Source of the DNA: Actinokineospora sp. NBRC 105648 | GTDB taxonomy: Bacteria; Actinomycetota; Actinomycetes; Mycobacteriales; Pseudonocardiaceae | DNA: 64,000 bases | Assembly: GCF_030269645.1 (NCBI RefSeq) | Contig: NZ_BSTR01000021.1 | Span: 1 to 64,000 of the forward strand | Direction: 5' to 3' | In this document: piece by piece, positions 46,357 through 56,078 of the stretch | Numbering within the stretch: position 1 is the stretch's first letter | How the letters are laid out: the number at the start of each line of letters is the position of its first letter | Made by a program: the position numbers and the translations under genes | The notes under the pieces: generated by a model | The model's database searches: none | Told to the model about the DNA's origin: nothing | What the model saw: the letters and a program-made list of their open reading frames with translations, nothing else

Positions 46357-46905
46357 GTGTACGACGGCGACATCGCCTCCGTGCTGATCACCGAGCAGCA
46401 GATCGACGAGAAGATCGCGGAGCTGGCCAAGCAGGTCGCGCACGACTACCCGGAGAACGGTTCCGACCTCGTCCTGGTCGGCGTGCTCAAGGGCGCGGTG
46501 ATGTTCATGACCGACCTGGCCCGCGCGCTCCCGGTGCCGGTGCAGCTGGAGTTCATGGCGGTCAGCTCCTACGGGTCGGCCACCTCGTCCTCGGGCGTGG
46601 TGCGCATCCTCAAGGACCTCGACCGCGACATCGCCGGGCGCGACGTGCTCATCGTCGAGGACATCATCGACTCCGGGCTCACGCTGTCCTGGCTGCTGAA
46701 GAACCTCGCCTCGCGCGGGCCGCGCACCCTCGAGGTGTGCACCCTGCTGCGCAAGCCGGAGGCGGTCCGGGTCGACGTGCCGGTCAAGTACGTCGGCTTC
46801 GAGATCCCCAACGAGTTCGTGGTCGGCTACGGCCTCGACTTCGCCGAGCGCTACCGCGACCTGCCCTACATCGGCACGCTGGACCCCAGGGTCTACACCT
46901 CCTGA
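46357..46905 (+). CDS. hpt: Hypoxanthine-guanine phosphoribosyltransferase
   Basis: A 182-residue purine salvage enzyme. The PRPP-binding loop is [14 protein letters not shown], and [17 protein letters not shown] is the pyrophosphate loop region. The base-binding side has [24 protein letters not shown]. It starts with GTG 46357, ten bases after tilS, in one operon. In bacteria this gene often sits beside tilS and ftsH. Confidence 0.96.
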   Translation: MYDGDIASVLITEQQIDEKIAELAKQVAHDYPENGSDLVLVGVLKGAVMFMTDLARALPVPVQLEFMAVSSYGSATSSSGVVRILKDLDRDIAGRDVLIVEDIIDSGLTLSWLLKNLASRGPRTLEVCTLLRKPEAVRVDVPVKYVGFEIPNEFVVGYGLDFAERYRDLPYIGTLDPRVYTS

Positions 46906-46908
46906 GGC

Positions 46909-46931
46909 GGCCCCGGGGCCCGTCCGGGGCC
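46909..46931 (+). terminator. Possible terminator after hpt
   Basis: GGCCCCGG pairs with CCGGGGCC around a seven-base loop right after the stop codon. No T-run. ftsH starts 200 bases further, so a new promoter for ftsH is likely in 46935-47130. Confidence 0.5.
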
Positions 46932-47132
46932 TCGGTGGGGGGCGCGGGAACCGTTCGGCGGTCCGGCGCGTTGTCCCCAATGCGCAGCTTCGCCGGACTT
47001 CGGTCGGTGAGGGTGCCAGCGCGGACGGTACTCTGGGCAGACCGGAGCTGCCTCGTCCGGCCGGGTAATGGGTCGTCATTGCCCTCACGTGCACGTCAGG
47101 GAGGGTGGAGGCCGCCTCGCGGCCGTAAGTGA

Positions 47133-49469
47133 ATGGACCGCAAGCGCCTGCTTCGCAACCCGCTGCTGTGGATCCTGGCGGTGTTGCTGATCTATTTCGC
47201 CTTCAGCATGCTGTTCGACGACACGCGGGGCTACACCTCGGTGCCCACGTCGAAGGCCGTCGCCCAGATCCAAGCCGGCAACGTCAAGGTCGCCGAGCTC
47301 GGCGACAAGGAACAGCAGCTCAAGCTGACCCTGAACACCCCCATCGACCAGGACGGTCAGCAGGTCACCCAGATCCTGGCCCAGTACCCCGGTCAGGCGA
47401 CCGCGCAGATCTACGAGGCGCTGGTCGCCAAGACCGGGACCGAGTTCAAGACCAACGTCACGCAGGACTCGTTCCTCACCCAGATCTTGATCTTCCTCAT
47501 CCCGCTGGGCCTGCTGTTGCTGCTGCTCATGTGGATGATGAACAACGTCCAGGGTGGCGGCAACCGGGTGCTCAACTTCGGCAAGTCCAAGGCCAAGCAG
47601 TTGCCCAAGGACATGCCCAAGACCACCTTCGGCGACGTCGCCGGGGCCGACGAGGCGGTCGAGGAGCTCTACGAGATCAAGGACTTCCTGCAGAACCCGG
47701 CGCGCTACCAGGCCCTCGGCGCGAAGATCCCCAAGGGCGTGCTGCTCTACGGGCCGCCGGGAACCGGCAAGACGCTGCTCGCCAGGGCGGTCGCCGGTGA
47801 GGCCGGGGTGCCGTTCTACTCGATCTCGGGTTCGGACTTCGTCGAGATGTTCGTCGGTGTCGGCGCCTCCCGGGTCCGCGACCTGTTCGAGACGGCCAAG
47901 CAGAACTCGCCGTGCATCATCTTCGTCGACGAGATCGACGCGGTCGGCCGCCAGCGCGGCGCGGGCCTCGGCGGTGGGCACGACGAGCGCGAGCAGACGC
48001 TCAACCAGCTGCTCGTGGAGATGGACGGGTTCGACGCCCGCGGCGGCATCATCCTGATCGCGGCCACCAACCGGCCGGACATCCTGGACCCGGCGCTGCT
48101 GCGCCCGGGCCGGTTCGACCGGCAGATCCCGGTGTCCGCGCCCGACCTGACCGGCCGCAAGAAGATTCTGCAGGTGCACTCCAAGGGCAAGCCGATGGCG
48201 CCCGACGCCGACCTGGCCAGCCTGGCCAAGCGCACCGTCGGCATGTCCGGCGCCGACCTGGCCAACGTCCTCAACGAGGCCGCGCTGCTCACCGCCCGCC
48301 AGGGTGGTTCGCTGATCGACGGCGCCGCCCTGGAGGAGTCGGTCGACCGGGTCATCGGCGGGCCCGCCCGCAAGAGCCGGATCATCTCCGACAAGGAGAA
48401 GAAGATCACGGCCTACCACGAGGGCGGCCACGCGCTCGCCGCGTGGGCGATGCCCGACCTGGAGCCGGTCTACAAGCTCACCATCCTGCCCCGCGGCCGC
48501 ACCGGTGGGCACGCGCTGGTCGTCCCCGAGGACGACAAGCAGCTGATGACCCGCTCGGAGATGATCGCCCGGCTGGTGTTCGCCCTCGGCGGCCGCTCGG
48601 CCGAGGAGCTGGTGTTCCACGAGCCGACCACCGGCGCGTCCAGCGACATCGACCAGGCCACCAAGATCGCCAAGGCGATGGTCACCGAGTACGGCATGAG
48701 TGCCCGGCTCGGCGCGGTCCGCTACGGCCAGGACCAGGGCGACCCGTTCCTGGGCCGGTCGATGGGCCACGGCGCGGACTACTCGCTCGAGGTGGCGCAC
48801 GAGATCGACGAGGAGGTGCGCAAGCTCATCGAGGCCGCGCACACCGAGGCGTGGGACGTGCTCAACACCTACCGCGACGTCCTCGACGACCTGGTCGTGG
48901 AGCTGCTGGAGAAGGAGACGCTCACCCGCAAGGACCTCGAGCGGATCTTCTCCAAGGTGGAGAAGCGGCCCCGGATCACCGCGTTCAACGACTTCGGTGA
49001 GCGCACGCCGTCGGACAAGCCGCCGATCAAGACCCTGCGCGAGCAGGCCCTCGAGCGCGGCGAGACCTGGCCGGAGGACGCCAAGCCCGAGCCGGTGCCC
49101 ACACCGGTGGCGGCGATCCCGGGCACGGGCGACCTGCCCGGCGGTCCGCCGCGGACCAACCCGCAGCTGCCCCCGGTCAACGGGGCGGGCCCCAACGGCA
49201 CGCCCCCGCCCTACGGCAGCCCGCCGCCCTACGGCGCGCAGCCGCCGCCCTACGGCGGCCAGTCGACCGGCAGGCACTCGGGTCCGCCGCACTACGGCGC
49301 CCCGCCCGGGTGGACCCCGGCGACCACGCCGGGCCAGTCCGGCGGTCCGCACCAGTCCTGGCAGCCGACCTGGGGTGAGCGCCAGAACGAGGCGCAGCAG
49401 CCCGGTGACCGGTCGGGTGCTCCCAAGGACTGGGATCAGGACTCCGGTGGGCGCGGCAACGGTTCCTGA
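47133..49469 (+). CDS. ftsH: ATP-dependent zinc metalloprotease FtsH
   Basis: A 778-residue membrane-bound AAA+ protease. Helix 1 is at about residues 8-26, an extracytoplasmic domain follows, helix 2 at about 115-135 ([19 protein letters not shown]). Walker A is GPPGTGKT from residue 207, Walker [12 protein letters not shown], the second region of homology [20 protein letters not shown], and the zinc site HEGGH at about 429-433. The last 120 residues are a Pro/Gly/Tyr tail with PPYG repeats, longer than in E. coli but usual in actinobacteria. It degrades unfolded membrane proteins. The fol operon follows after 43 bases. Confidence 0.97.
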   Translation: MDRKRLLRNPLLWILAVLLIYFAFSMLFDDTRGYTSVPTSKAVAQIQAGNVKVAELGDKEQQLKLTLNTPIDQDGQQVTQILAQYPGQATAQIYEALVAKTGTEFKTNVTQDSFLTQILIFLIPLGLLLLLLMWMMNNVQGGGNRVLNFGKSKAKQLPKDMPKTTFGDVAGADEAVEELYEIKDFLQNPARYQALGAKIPKGVLLYGPPGTGKTLLARAVAGEAGVPFYSISGSDFVEMFVGVGASRVRDLFETAKQNSPCIIFVDEIDAVGRQRGAGLGGGHDEREQTLNQLLVEMDGFDARGGIILIAATNRPDILDPALLRPGRFDRQIPVSAPDLTGRKKILQVHSKGKPMAPDADLASLAKRTVGMSGADLANVLNEAALLTARQGGSLIDGAALEESVDRVIGGPARKSRIISDKEKKITAYHEGGHALAAWAMPDLEPVYKLTILPRGRTGGHALVVPEDDKQLMTRSEMIARLVFALGGRSAEELVFHEPTTGASSDIDQATKIAKAMVTEYGMSARLGAVRYGQDQGDPFLGRSMGHGADYSLEVAHEIDEEVRKLIEAAHTEAWDVLNTYRDVLDDLVVELLEKETLTRKDLERIFSKVEKRPRITAFNDFGERTPSDKPPIKTLREQALERGETWPEDAKPEPVPTPVAAIPGTGDLPGGPPRTNPQLPPVNGAGPNGTPPPYGSPPPYGAQPPPYGGQSTGRHSGPPHYGAPPGWTPATTPGQSGGPHQSWQPTWGERQNEAQQPGDRSGAPKDWDQDSGGRGNGS

Positions 49470-49512
49470 TGCGATGGTGGCGGCGACGTGCCGCGACGAT
49501 CCGGAGGTACCG

Positions 49513-50625
49513 ATGACGACCAGCCGCAACGGGGCCGGGACGGAATCCGTCCCGGCCCCGGGCTTTGACCGGGACCGCGCCGAGCGGGCCATCCGCGAGC
49601 TGCTCCTCGCCTGCGGCGAGGACCCCGACCGCGACGGTCTACTGGAGACCCCCGCCCGGGTGGCCCGGGCCTACGCCGAGCTGTTCGCCGGCCTCTACAC
49701 CGAGCCGGACACGGTGCTGGACAAGACCTTCGACGAGAGCCACGACGAGCTCGTCCTGGTCACCGACATCCCGATGTACTCCACCTGCGTGCCCGCCGAC
49801 CAGCCGGTGGACGCCGTCGACGGCCCGCGCGCGGCCGCCGACGTCCGGCCCGGCGATCTGCTGTGGACACTCGCGGGTGGACGGTTGGCGCCGACCACGG
49901 TGATCGGCGTCACCGCCAAGCGCTCCCGCGAGCTGGTCGAGGTGCGCACCACCGCGGGCGCGTTCACCGTCACCGCCGACCACCCGCTGGCCACCTCGGC
50001 CGGGTGGCGGGAGGCCGGGGACGTCGCGGGCGCGCACCTGGAGTGGACCGGCTCGGCCGCGCCCACCCGGGAGTTCGTCACCGCCGGAGCCGGTCCGGCC
50101 GACCGGGGCGACTGGCTGCTCCGGCATGGTTTCGCCCCCGAGCACACCACCACCCTCGGGCAGTCGCGGTGGGTGCGGGTGGAGTCGGTGCGCCCGGTCG
50201 CGGCCGCGGACACCGTCTACAGCCTCACCTGCGACCCGCACCCGACCTTCCTGGTCGCCGGGCACCTCACGCACAACTGCGAGCACCACCTGGTGCCCTT
50301 CCACGGCCACGCGCACGTCGGCTACATCCCCAACGCGCAGGGCCGGGTCACCGGGCTGTCCAAGCTGGCCCGCCTGGTCGACCTCTACGCCAAGCGCCCG
50401 CAGGTCCAGGAGCGGCTCACCTCGCAGGTCGCCGACGCGCTGATGCGCAAGCTGGAGCCGCGCGGGGTGATCGTGGTCATCGAGGCCGAGCACCTGTGCA
50501 TGGCCATGCGCGGCATCCGCAAGCCGGGCGCGCGCACCACCACCTCGGCGCTGCGCGGCATCCTCAAGTCCTCGCCGTCCTCGCGCGCGGAGGCCATCCA
50601 GCTGATCAACGGGCGCAGCCGGTGA
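49513..50625 (+). CDS. folE: GTP cyclohydrolase I precursor with mini-intein
   Basis: First step of folate synthesis, GTP to dihydroneopterin triphosphate. The frame encodes 370 residues. Residues 1-91 and 256-370 together make a 206-residue enzyme of normal size: [16 protein letters not shown], then [18 protein letters not shown], and [19 protein letters not shown]. Between MYST and CEHHL lies a 164-residue intein (its own entry). The insertion is directly at the Cys that binds the catalytic zinc, so the enzyme can only work after splicing. ATG 49513 follows GGAGGTACCG. The stop overlaps the folP start (GTGA), the first coupling of the folE-folP-folB-folK chain. Confidence 0.95.
   Translation: MTTSRNGAGTESVPAPGFDRDRAERAIRELLLACGEDPDRDGLLETPARVARAYAELFAGLYTEPDTVLDKTFDESHDELVLVTDIPMYSTCVPADQPVDAVDGPRAAADVRPGDLLWTLAGGRLAPTTVIGVTAKRSRELVEVRTTAGAFTVTADHPLATSAGWREAGDVAGAHLEWTGSAAPTREFVTAGAGPADRGDWLLRHGFAPEHTTTLGQSRWVRVESVRPVAAADTVYSLTCDPHPTFLVAGHLTHNCEHHLVPFHGHAHVGYIPNAQGRVTGLSKLARLVDLYAKRPQVQERLTSQVADALMRKLEPRGVIVVIEAEHLCMAMRGIRKPGARTTTSALRGILKSSPSSRAEAIQLINGRSR
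49786..50277 (+). other. Mini-intein in FolE (164 residues)
   Basis: The intervening segment starts with Cys92 ([10 protein letters not shown], block A) and ends VAGHLTHN at Asn255, followed by Cys256 as +1 residue of the C-extein. Block B is [11 protein letters not shown] with Thr154 and His157 of the TxxH motif. Blocks F and G are [18 protein letters not shown] and HN with the penultimate His. All residues for standard splicing (Cys1, TxxH, HN, Cys+1) are there. There is room for only about 60 residues between the splicing halves, and no LAGLIDADG motif is visible, so the homing endonuclease is lost. Confidence 0.93.
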
Positions 50626-51452
50626 CCCTGCTGCCCCAACCCGGCCGGTGCGCGGTGGTCGGTGTGCTCAACGTGACCCCGGACTCGTTCTCCGACGGCG
50701 GTCGCTACCTCGGCCACGACGACGCGGTCGGGCACGGCGTCGCGCTCTGGACCGAGGGCGCAGACCTGGTCGACGTGGGCGGCGAGTCCACCCGGCCGGG
50801 GGCCGAGCGGGTCGACGCCGACTCCGAGATCGCCCGGGTCGTGCCGGTGATCCGCGACCTGGTGTCCGCCGGCGTGCTGGTCAGCGTCGACACCACCCGC
50901 GCCCGGGTGGCCGAGGCCGCGGTGGCCGCGGGCGCCGCGGTGATCAACGACGTCTCCGGCGGGCTCGCCGACCCGGACATGGTCAGCGTGGCCGCCGACA
51001 CCGGGGTGCCCTGGATCCTGATGCACTGGCGCGGGCACAGCCGGGACATGCAGACCCTGGCCGACTACGTCGACGTGGTGGCCGAGGTGCGCGCCGAGCT
51101 GTCCGCGCAGGTCGACGCGGCCCTGCGGGCGGGTGTGCGGGCCGAGGCGATCGCGCTCGACCCGGGCCTGGGCTTCGCCAAGACCGGCGCGCACAACTGG
51201 GCGCTGCTGCGCGACCTCGACGCCCTGCTGGAGCTGGGTTTCCCGGTGTTGGTGGGGGCCTCGCGCAAGCGGTTCCTGGGCAGGCTGCTCGCGGGCGAGG
51301 ACGGCACGCCGCGCTCGCCCAGCGGTCGGGAGGACGCCACGGCGGCCATCTCCGCGCTGGTCGCGGCGGCGGGAGCTTGGGGGGTGCGGGTGCACGACGT
51401 GCGGCGCTCGCTCGACGCGGTGGCCGTCGCGGCCGCGATGACAGGAGGCTGA
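50622..51452 (+). CDS. folP: Dihydropteroate synthase
   Basis: A 276-residue TIM-barrel enzyme that joins 6-hydroxymethyl-dihydropterin pyrophosphate and p-aminobenzoate; the sulfonamide target. Motifs are [37 protein letters not shown] and [15 protein letters not shown] 50622 overlaps the folE stop and its own stop overlaps the folB ATG (TGATG). Coupling suggests stoichiometric synthesis. Confidence 0.97.
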   Translation: MTLLPQPGRCAVVGVLNVTPDSFSDGGRYLGHDDAVGHGVALWTEGADLVDVGGESTRPGAERVDADSEIARVVPVIRDLVSAGVLVSVDTTRARVAEAAVAAGAAVINDVSGGLADPDMVSVAADTGVPWILMHWRGHSRDMQTLADYVDVVAEVRAELSAQVDAALRAGVRAEAIALDPGLGFAKTGAHNWALLRDLDALLELGFPVLVGASRKRFLGRLLAGEDGTPRSPSGREDATAAISALVAAAGAWGVRVHDVRRSLDAVAVAAAMTGG

Positions 51453-51817
51453 TGACCGACCGGATCACGCTGACCGGCCTGCGGGTGCGCGGCAACCACG
51501 GCGTCTTCGCCCACGAGAAGCGCGACGGGCAGGAGTTCGTGGTCGACATCACGCTGTGGATCGACCTGCGCGAGGCCGCGGCCACCGACGACCTGCGGCA
51601 CACCGTGCACTACGGCGAGCTCGCCGAGCGGGCCGCCGCGGTGCTGGCGGGCCCGTCGCGGGACCTGATCGAGACCGTCGCCGCCGAGATCGCCGACGCG
51701 GAGATGGCCGACGAGCGGGTGCACGCCGTCGAGGTCACCCTGCACAAGCCGAGCGCGCCCATCCCGCTGACCTTCGCCGACGTGGCGGTCACCGTGCGCC
51801 GGTCGCGCCGCCGGTGA
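51452..51817 (+). CDS. folB: Dihydroneopterin aldolase
   Basis: A 121-residue enzyme that cleaves dihydroneopterin to 6-hydroxymethyl-dihydropterin and glycolaldehyde. Family segments are [20 protein letters not shown], with the catalytic-region Gly-x-His-Gly, [10 protein letters not shown] and [19 protein letters not shown] with the active-site Lys. It starts at ATG 51452 (overlapping the folP stop) and overlaps folK by GTGA. It forms an octamer in relatives. Confidence 0.96.
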   Translation: MTDRITLTGLRVRGNHGVFAHEKRDGQEFVVDITLWIDLREAAATDDLRHTVHYGELAERAAAVLAGPSRDLIETVAAEIADAEMADERVHAVEVTLHKPSAPIPLTFADVAVTVRRSRRR

Positions 51818-52299
51818 GCCGCGCCGTGCTGTCCATCGGCTCGAACCTCGGCGACCGGTTGGCGAACCTGCGGGTGGCCGTCGACGGCCTCGCCGACGTG
51901 CTGGTCGCGGTGTCCCCGGTGTACGAGACGGCCGCCTGGGGCGTCACCGACCAGCCGGACTTCCTCAACGCCGTGCTGGTGGTCGAGGACGAGGGCACCG
52001 ACGCCTGGGGGTGGCTGCGCCGCGGCCAGGCGCTGGAGGAACGGGCCGGGCGAGTCCGGCTGGAGCACTGGGGCCCGCGCACGCTGGACGTGGACGTGGT
52101 CACCGTCGACGGCGTCCGCAGCGACGACCCCGAGCTGCTGCTCCCGCACCCCGGCACGCACGAGCGGGCCACGGTCCTGGTGCCGTGGCTGGACATCGAC
52201 CCGGCGGCCGAGGTGCCCGGCCGGGGTCCGGCGGCGGCGCTGCTGGCCGGGCTGGACACCGCCGGTGTGCGCAGGCGCGACGACCTGGAGCTGCGATGA
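51814..52299 (+). CDS. folK: HPPK: 6-hydroxymethyl-dihydropterin pyrophosphokinase
   Basis: A 161-residue kinase that transfers pyrophosphate from ATP to hydroxymethyl-dihydropterin, making the folP substrate. The motifs are [33 protein letters not shown] and the magnesium site [14 protein letters not shown]. The usual LLxxLQxIE helix is [13 protein letters not shown] here. Start GTG 51814, overlaps folB; its stop overlaps the next gene (ATGA). Confidence 0.96.
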   Translation: MSRAVLSIGSNLGDRLANLRVAVDGLADVLVAVSPVYETAAWGVTDQPDFLNAVLVVEDEGTDAWGWLRRGQALEERAGRVRLEHWGPRTLDVDVVTVDGVRSDDPELLLPHPGTHERATVLVPWLDIDPAAEVPGRGPAAALLAGLDTAGVRRRDDLELR

Positions 52300-52760
52300 G
52301 GTTCACCAAGCCCCGCGACCTGCTGCCCGCCGGGGCGATCGGCGCGGTCGTGGTGTACCTGGCGCTACGGCTGCTCTACGGGCAGCTGCGGCCGCTGCCC
52401 ACGCTGGCGGGCATCACTCTGCTGGTGCTGGCGATCGTCGAGGTGGCGTTCGGGTTCGCCCTGCGCGCGCGGATCCGGGGCGCCGAGGGCAGGCCGGTGC
52501 AGCCGCTCACCGCGGCCAGGGCGGTGGCGCTGGCCAAGGCGTCCTCGCTGCTCGGCGCGATCATGCTGGGCGCCTGGCTGGGCGTGCTCGGCTTCGTGCT
52601 GCCGAAGAGCGCACAGGTCGACGCGGCGAAGCACGACGTCAGCGCGGGCGTGGTCGGGGCGATCTGCGCGGCCGTGCTGATCGGCGCGGCGCTGTGGCTG
52701 GAGTCCTGCTGCCGGACCCCGGAGGACCCCGACGAGCGGCCCCGCGAGGGATCGCGGTGA
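52296..52760 (+). CDS. DUF3180 membrane protein
   Basis: A 154-residue integral membrane protein with four helices: LLPAGAIGAVVVYLALRLLYG, TLAGITLLVLAIVEVAFGFAL, SSLLGAIMLGAWLGVLGFVL and GVVGAICAAVLIGAALWLE. It matches DUF3180 (Rv3605c) that always follows folK in actinobacteria. Function unknown. Its start overlaps folK by four bases, so it is part of the folate operon; a transport or scaffold role is only suggested by this linkage. Confidence 0.88.
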   Translation: MRFTKPRDLLPAGAIGAVVVYLALRLLYGQLRPLPTLAGITLLVLAIVEVAFGFALRARIRGAEGRPVQPLTAARAVALAKASSLLGAIMLGAWLGVLGFVLPKSAQVDAAKHDVSAGVVGAICAAVLIGAALWLESCCRTPEDPDERPREGSR

Positions 52761-52816
52761 AAGATCTGATCCCGCGTTTGGTCTCGCCGAGATAACGAAC
52801 CGGTACGGTGTGCCCC

Positions 52817-54688
52817 ATGACCGGCCGGAACGACTCCTTCCAGCTGCGCGGCGCCTCCGGGGCGCGCGTGCTGCTGATCGCCGCCTTAGCCCTGGCCCTG
52901 GCGTCCACCGCCGTGCTCGTGCTCAGCGACTCGTTGCGCTGGATGCGGCTGGGCGTGGTGGCGGCGCTGTGGGCCGCGCTGGCCGGTGCGTTCCTCGCGG
53001 CCCGGTACCGCAGGCAGGTGGCCGACCGCGCGGAGGAGGCGGCCGAACTGCACCAGGTCTACGAGCTGGAGCTGGAGCGCGAGGTCTCCGCCCGGCGCGA
53101 GTTCGAGCTGGAGATGGTGGCCGAGACCCGGCGCAAGGTCGAGGAGCGGACCGACGACGACCTCAGCGAGCTGCGCGAGGAGCTGCGGGCGCTGCGGCAG
53201 AACCTGGAGGTCCTGCTCGGCGGTGAGGTGCTGGTGGAGCGGTTCGCGCTGCACGCCGAGGCCACCCGGATGCGCGGGATCGCCGAGGACCGGGCCATCC
53301 CGGCGCGTTCGGGCAACCAGGTCCGCCGGATCGCGGCGGCCCAGCAGCCCGCCGCGGCCCAACCGGCGGCACCCCAGCCAGTCGTGGCCCAGTCCGTGCA
53401 GCAGCCGGTCGCGCCGAAACCGGTGGTCCAGAAGCCGCTGGGGGAGCCGCAGACCGAGCTGATCGAGCGGGTCAGCCGGGCCGAGCCCGTGCGCCGGGCC
53501 CCCGAGCCGTGGCTGGCCGACGAGGACCCCGACCGGATCGACCCGCGTTGGACCCCGTCCTGGGAGTCCGGCAGGCACCCTGTGCCGGGCACCCGCACCA
53601 GCCAGGGGATGGCGATCCCGGGCCAGTCGTCGGCGCAGCGCCAGCGGCCGGTCGCCAAGGCCGTCACCCGGGTGCAGCCGGTCGCCCGGGCGCTGCCCGA
53701 CCTGTCCCACGCCGACGCCAGACCCGTGCCCGCCGAGGCGCGCGGCTCAGCCCCGGCCCGGTCGGGTCAACGGCCGGTCGAGGAGGCGCAGACCCCGGGC
53801 GCGGTCCAGCGCAGGCAGGCGGGCCACGACGCGCCGCGGCGGCAGCCGGGCCCCCAGCCGAGCCAAGAGATGCCCGTACCGGCCCGCAGGCCAGCGGCGG
53901 CGGGGATGAGCCAGGAGATGCGACGCCCGCCCGCGCAAGGGCCGCAGCAGGGCCAGCGGTCCCCGGCGCAGGAGATGCCCGGCCGCCCGGCCCAGGACGT
54001 AGCGCGAGCACAGGTAAGCCAAGAGATGCCGGTAGCGGCGCGCAGGCCCAATGGACAAGAGACCGGCCACGACCGGCGCGCGGTGGCCGCGCAGGCGAGT
54101 CAGGAAATGCCCGCGCCCCCGCGTAGGCCCGGTGTGCAAGAGGTGGCCGCCCGTGAGCGTGCGCAGGTGAGCCAGGAGATGCCCGCGGCGGCGCGCCCGA
54201 ACCAGCGCCCCCAGCAGAGGCCCCCGGTGAACCGGCCGCCGCAGGCGAGCCAAGAGATGCCGATCCCGCAAGAGCCGGTGCGGCGCCAAGAGGCCGTGCC
54301 CGGTGCGGTGCAACGGGTCAAGACCACCGATCCCGTCGTCCCTGGTGCCGTGCAGCGCGCTCCCGCGCAACCCGCGCCACGTGGCCGGGCGGCCGAGCGG
54401 ACTGAGGCCGCGATGGCACCGGTCGCCCCGCCCGAGCCCGAGGGCGGTCGTCGGCGCGCGCTCACCGGCACGTTCCCGCCGGTGAGCGCCCAGCAGGCCC
54501 GCACCCCCGAGCCGGAGGACGACGGCGGCGGCAGGCGTCGGCGCGCCGAGGGCACGCCCGCCTGGCACGAGCAGATCGAGGCCGAGGACACCGGGTCGCA
54601 CGCGTCCGGCAAGTCGGTCAACGAGCTGCTCGCCGCGCACGGCGGGGCCGCGGGCCCGCGCAGGCGCAGGCGCCGCGACGAGGACTGA
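52817..54688 (+). CDS. DUF6779-like membrane protein with coiled coil and SQEMP repeats
   Basis: A 623-residue protein. Two helices near the N-terminus (VLLIAALALALASTAVLVL and LGVVAALWAALAGAFLAA) are followed by a charged coiled coil at about 60-160 (ELHQVYELELEREVSARREFE and later). The rest, about 430 residues, is rich in Pro, Gln, Arg and Ala. Six copies of SQEM and one AQEM occur between about 53860 and 54290, each in a setting like Q-A-SQEMP-x-x-ARRP. The C-terminus has GKSVNELLAAHGG, a short conserved helix. It equals Rv3604c by place. ATG 52817 is used; GTG 52808 is an alternative. Function unknown; the form recalls division-site or wall-synthesis scaffolds. Confidence 0.85.
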   Translation: MTGRNDSFQLRGASGARVLLIAALALALASTAVLVLSDSLRWMRLGVVAALWAALAGAFLAARYRRQVADRAEEAAELHQVYELELEREVSARREFELEMVAETRRKVEERTDDDLSELREELRALRQNLEVLLGGEVLVERFALHAEATRMRGIAEDRAIPARSGNQVRRIAAAQQPAAAQPAAPQPVVAQSVQQPVAPKPVVQKPLGEPQTELIERVSRAEPVRRAPEPWLADEDPDRIDPRWTPSWESGRHPVPGTRTSQGMAIPGQSSAQRQRPVAKAVTRVQPVARALPDLSHADARPVPAEARGSAPARSGQRPVEEAQTPGAVQRRQAGHDAPRRQPGPQPSQEMPVPARRPAAAGMSQEMRRPPAQGPQQGQRSPAQEMPGRPAQDVARAQVSQEMPVAARRPNGQETGHDRRAVAAQASQEMPAPPRRPGVQEVAARERAQVSQEMPAAARPNQRPQQRPPVNRPPQASQEMPIPQEPVRRQEAVPGAVQRVKTTDPVVPGAVQRAPAQPAPRGRAAERTEAAMAPVAPPEPEGGRRRALTGTFPPVSAQQARTPEPEDDGGGRRRRAEGTPAWHEQIEAEDTGSHASGKSVNELLAAHGGAAGPRRRRRRDED

Positions 54689-54724
54689 CCGCCGCGCGCG
54701 GCCGTCGCCCTAAGATCACTACCC

Positions 54725-55876
54725 GTGTCTGAACCACCCGTGCAGCGGCACACGCCCCGCAGGTTCACCGTGCTGCTCCCGATCGCGGGACTGGTGCTGC
54801 TCGCCTGCTGCGGTCTCGTCCTGCTCGCGCTGAGCACCGCCCGGGTCGGGCTGGTCGCCGAGCTGGTCGGGGTCGGTGCCGCGCTGCTGCCGGTCGGCCC
54901 GGTCGTGGCCGCGTTCCTCTGGGTCGACCGCTGGGAGCCCGAGCCCGCCCGGTTGCTCTGGCTGGCCTTCGGCTGGGGCGCCTGCGGTGCGGCGATCACC
55001 GCGCTGCTGATCAACAACACCGCCGAGACAGTGGGCGACCTGCTGCTCGGCAAGGGCAACGGGGACAAGATCAGCGCGCTGGTGTCGGCGCCGCTGTTCG
55101 AGGAGGCGGCCAAGGGCGCGTTCGTCCTGGGCATTCTGCTGTTCCTGCGCTCGGAGTTCGACGGCGTGATCGACGGGATCGTCTACGCCGGACTGGTCGC
55201 CGCCGGGTTCGCCTTCACCGAGAACATCTACTACTTCGGCCGCGCGTTCGCCGAGTACGGCCTGGGCGACAGCACCTCGCCGGGGGTGGTGGCCGCGTTC
55301 ATCCTGCGCGGGTTGCTCGCGCCGTTCACCCACCCGCTGTTCACCGTGATGATCGGCATCGGCGTCGGTCTCGCGGCGCGCGCGACCAAGAAGCGCACCC
55401 GGGTGCTCGCGCCGTTGCTGGGCTACCTGACCGCGGTCTTGCTACACGCGCTGTGGAACGGGTCGGCCACGCTCGGTTCGGCGTCGACGTTCCTGACGGT
55501 GTACTTCCTGGTGATGGTCCCGCTCTTCGGCGTGGTGGTGTACTTCGTGCACTGGCACCGCAAGCGCGAGCAGCGCGTCGTCGCGGCGGGGCTACCCGCC
55601 ATGGTCGAGGCCAACTGGATCGTGGCGTCCGAAGTGGAGCTGCTGGGCAGCCTCGAAGGCCGCAAGAAGTGGCGCAAGCGCGTGCGGGAGCTGTCCGGCC
55701 GGGAAGCCGCGGACGCCGTCGGGGACTACCAGTCCGCGGTCTCCGAGCTGGCCTTCTTCTGGCACGCGATGGGAAACGGCACCGCGGGATCCGACGCGCC
55801 GGAGCGGGAGGCCCAGCTGATCACCGGGCTGCGCGCTTCCCGCCGCCGCGCGGTAGAAGCCGCCCGGGTTTCTTAG
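54725..55876 (+). CDS. PrsW-family intramembrane metalloprotease
   Basis: A 383-residue multispanning protein. The catalytic motifs are APLFEEAAKG (EExxK), FAFTENIYYF (FxxxEN) and, later, TAVLLHALWNGSA with the third zinc ligand His. PrsW-type proteases cleave membrane proteins such as anti-sigma factors. The cytoplasmic C-terminal third (about 110 residues, with VEANWIVASEVELLGSLEGR) is extra to the core. It starts GTG 54725, 37 bases after the SQEMP gene. The client is unknown. Confidence 0.9.
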   Translation: MSEPPVQRHTPRRFTVLLPIAGLVLLACCGLVLLALSTARVGLVAELVGVGAALLPVGPVVAAFLWVDRWEPEPARLLWLAFGWGACGAAITALLINNTAETVGDLLLGKGNGDKISALVSAPLFEEAAKGAFVLGILLFLRSEFDGVIDGIVYAGLVAAGFAFTENIYYFGRAFAEYGLGDSTSPGVVAAFILRGLLAPFTHPLFTVMIGIGVGLAARATKKRTRVLAPLLGYLTAVLLHALWNGSATLGSASTFLTVYFLVMVPLFGVVVYFVHWHRKREQRVVAAGLPAMVEANWIVASEVELLGSLEGRKKWRKRVRELSGREAADAVGDYQSAVSELAFFWHAMGNGTAGSDAPEREAQLITGLRASRRRAVEAARVS

Positions 55877-56000
55877 CCCGTTCGGGGCGGTGAAGCTGGT
55901 CACCCGGACCGTCGCCGCACGAGCGGTGACGGCTACTCTCGCGGCGTCGTCTGGTACCCGCGCCGTTGCGGGACTGGAACGGGGTAGGGAGAGCTTGACC

Positions 56001-56078
56001 ATGGCCTATTCGATGGCCCACTCGATGGCCTGTTCACGGGTTTCGTCGCTCGCACGGCCGGTTTGGGGACCGCGGTGA
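56001..56078 (+). CDS. Possible 25-codon leader ORF upstream of the pantothenate operon
   Basis: ATG 56001 follows GGTAGGGAGAG at normal spacing and reads [20 protein letters not shown] before ending at TGA 56076-56078. The TGA overlaps the GTG start of the DUF2520 gene as GTGA, exactly the coupling used elsewhere in this region. The 5' part repeats TCGATGGCC. It may be a leader for coupled translation, or a coincidence. No homology is recognised. Confidence 0.35.
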   Translation: MAYSMAHSMACSRVSSLARPVWGPR

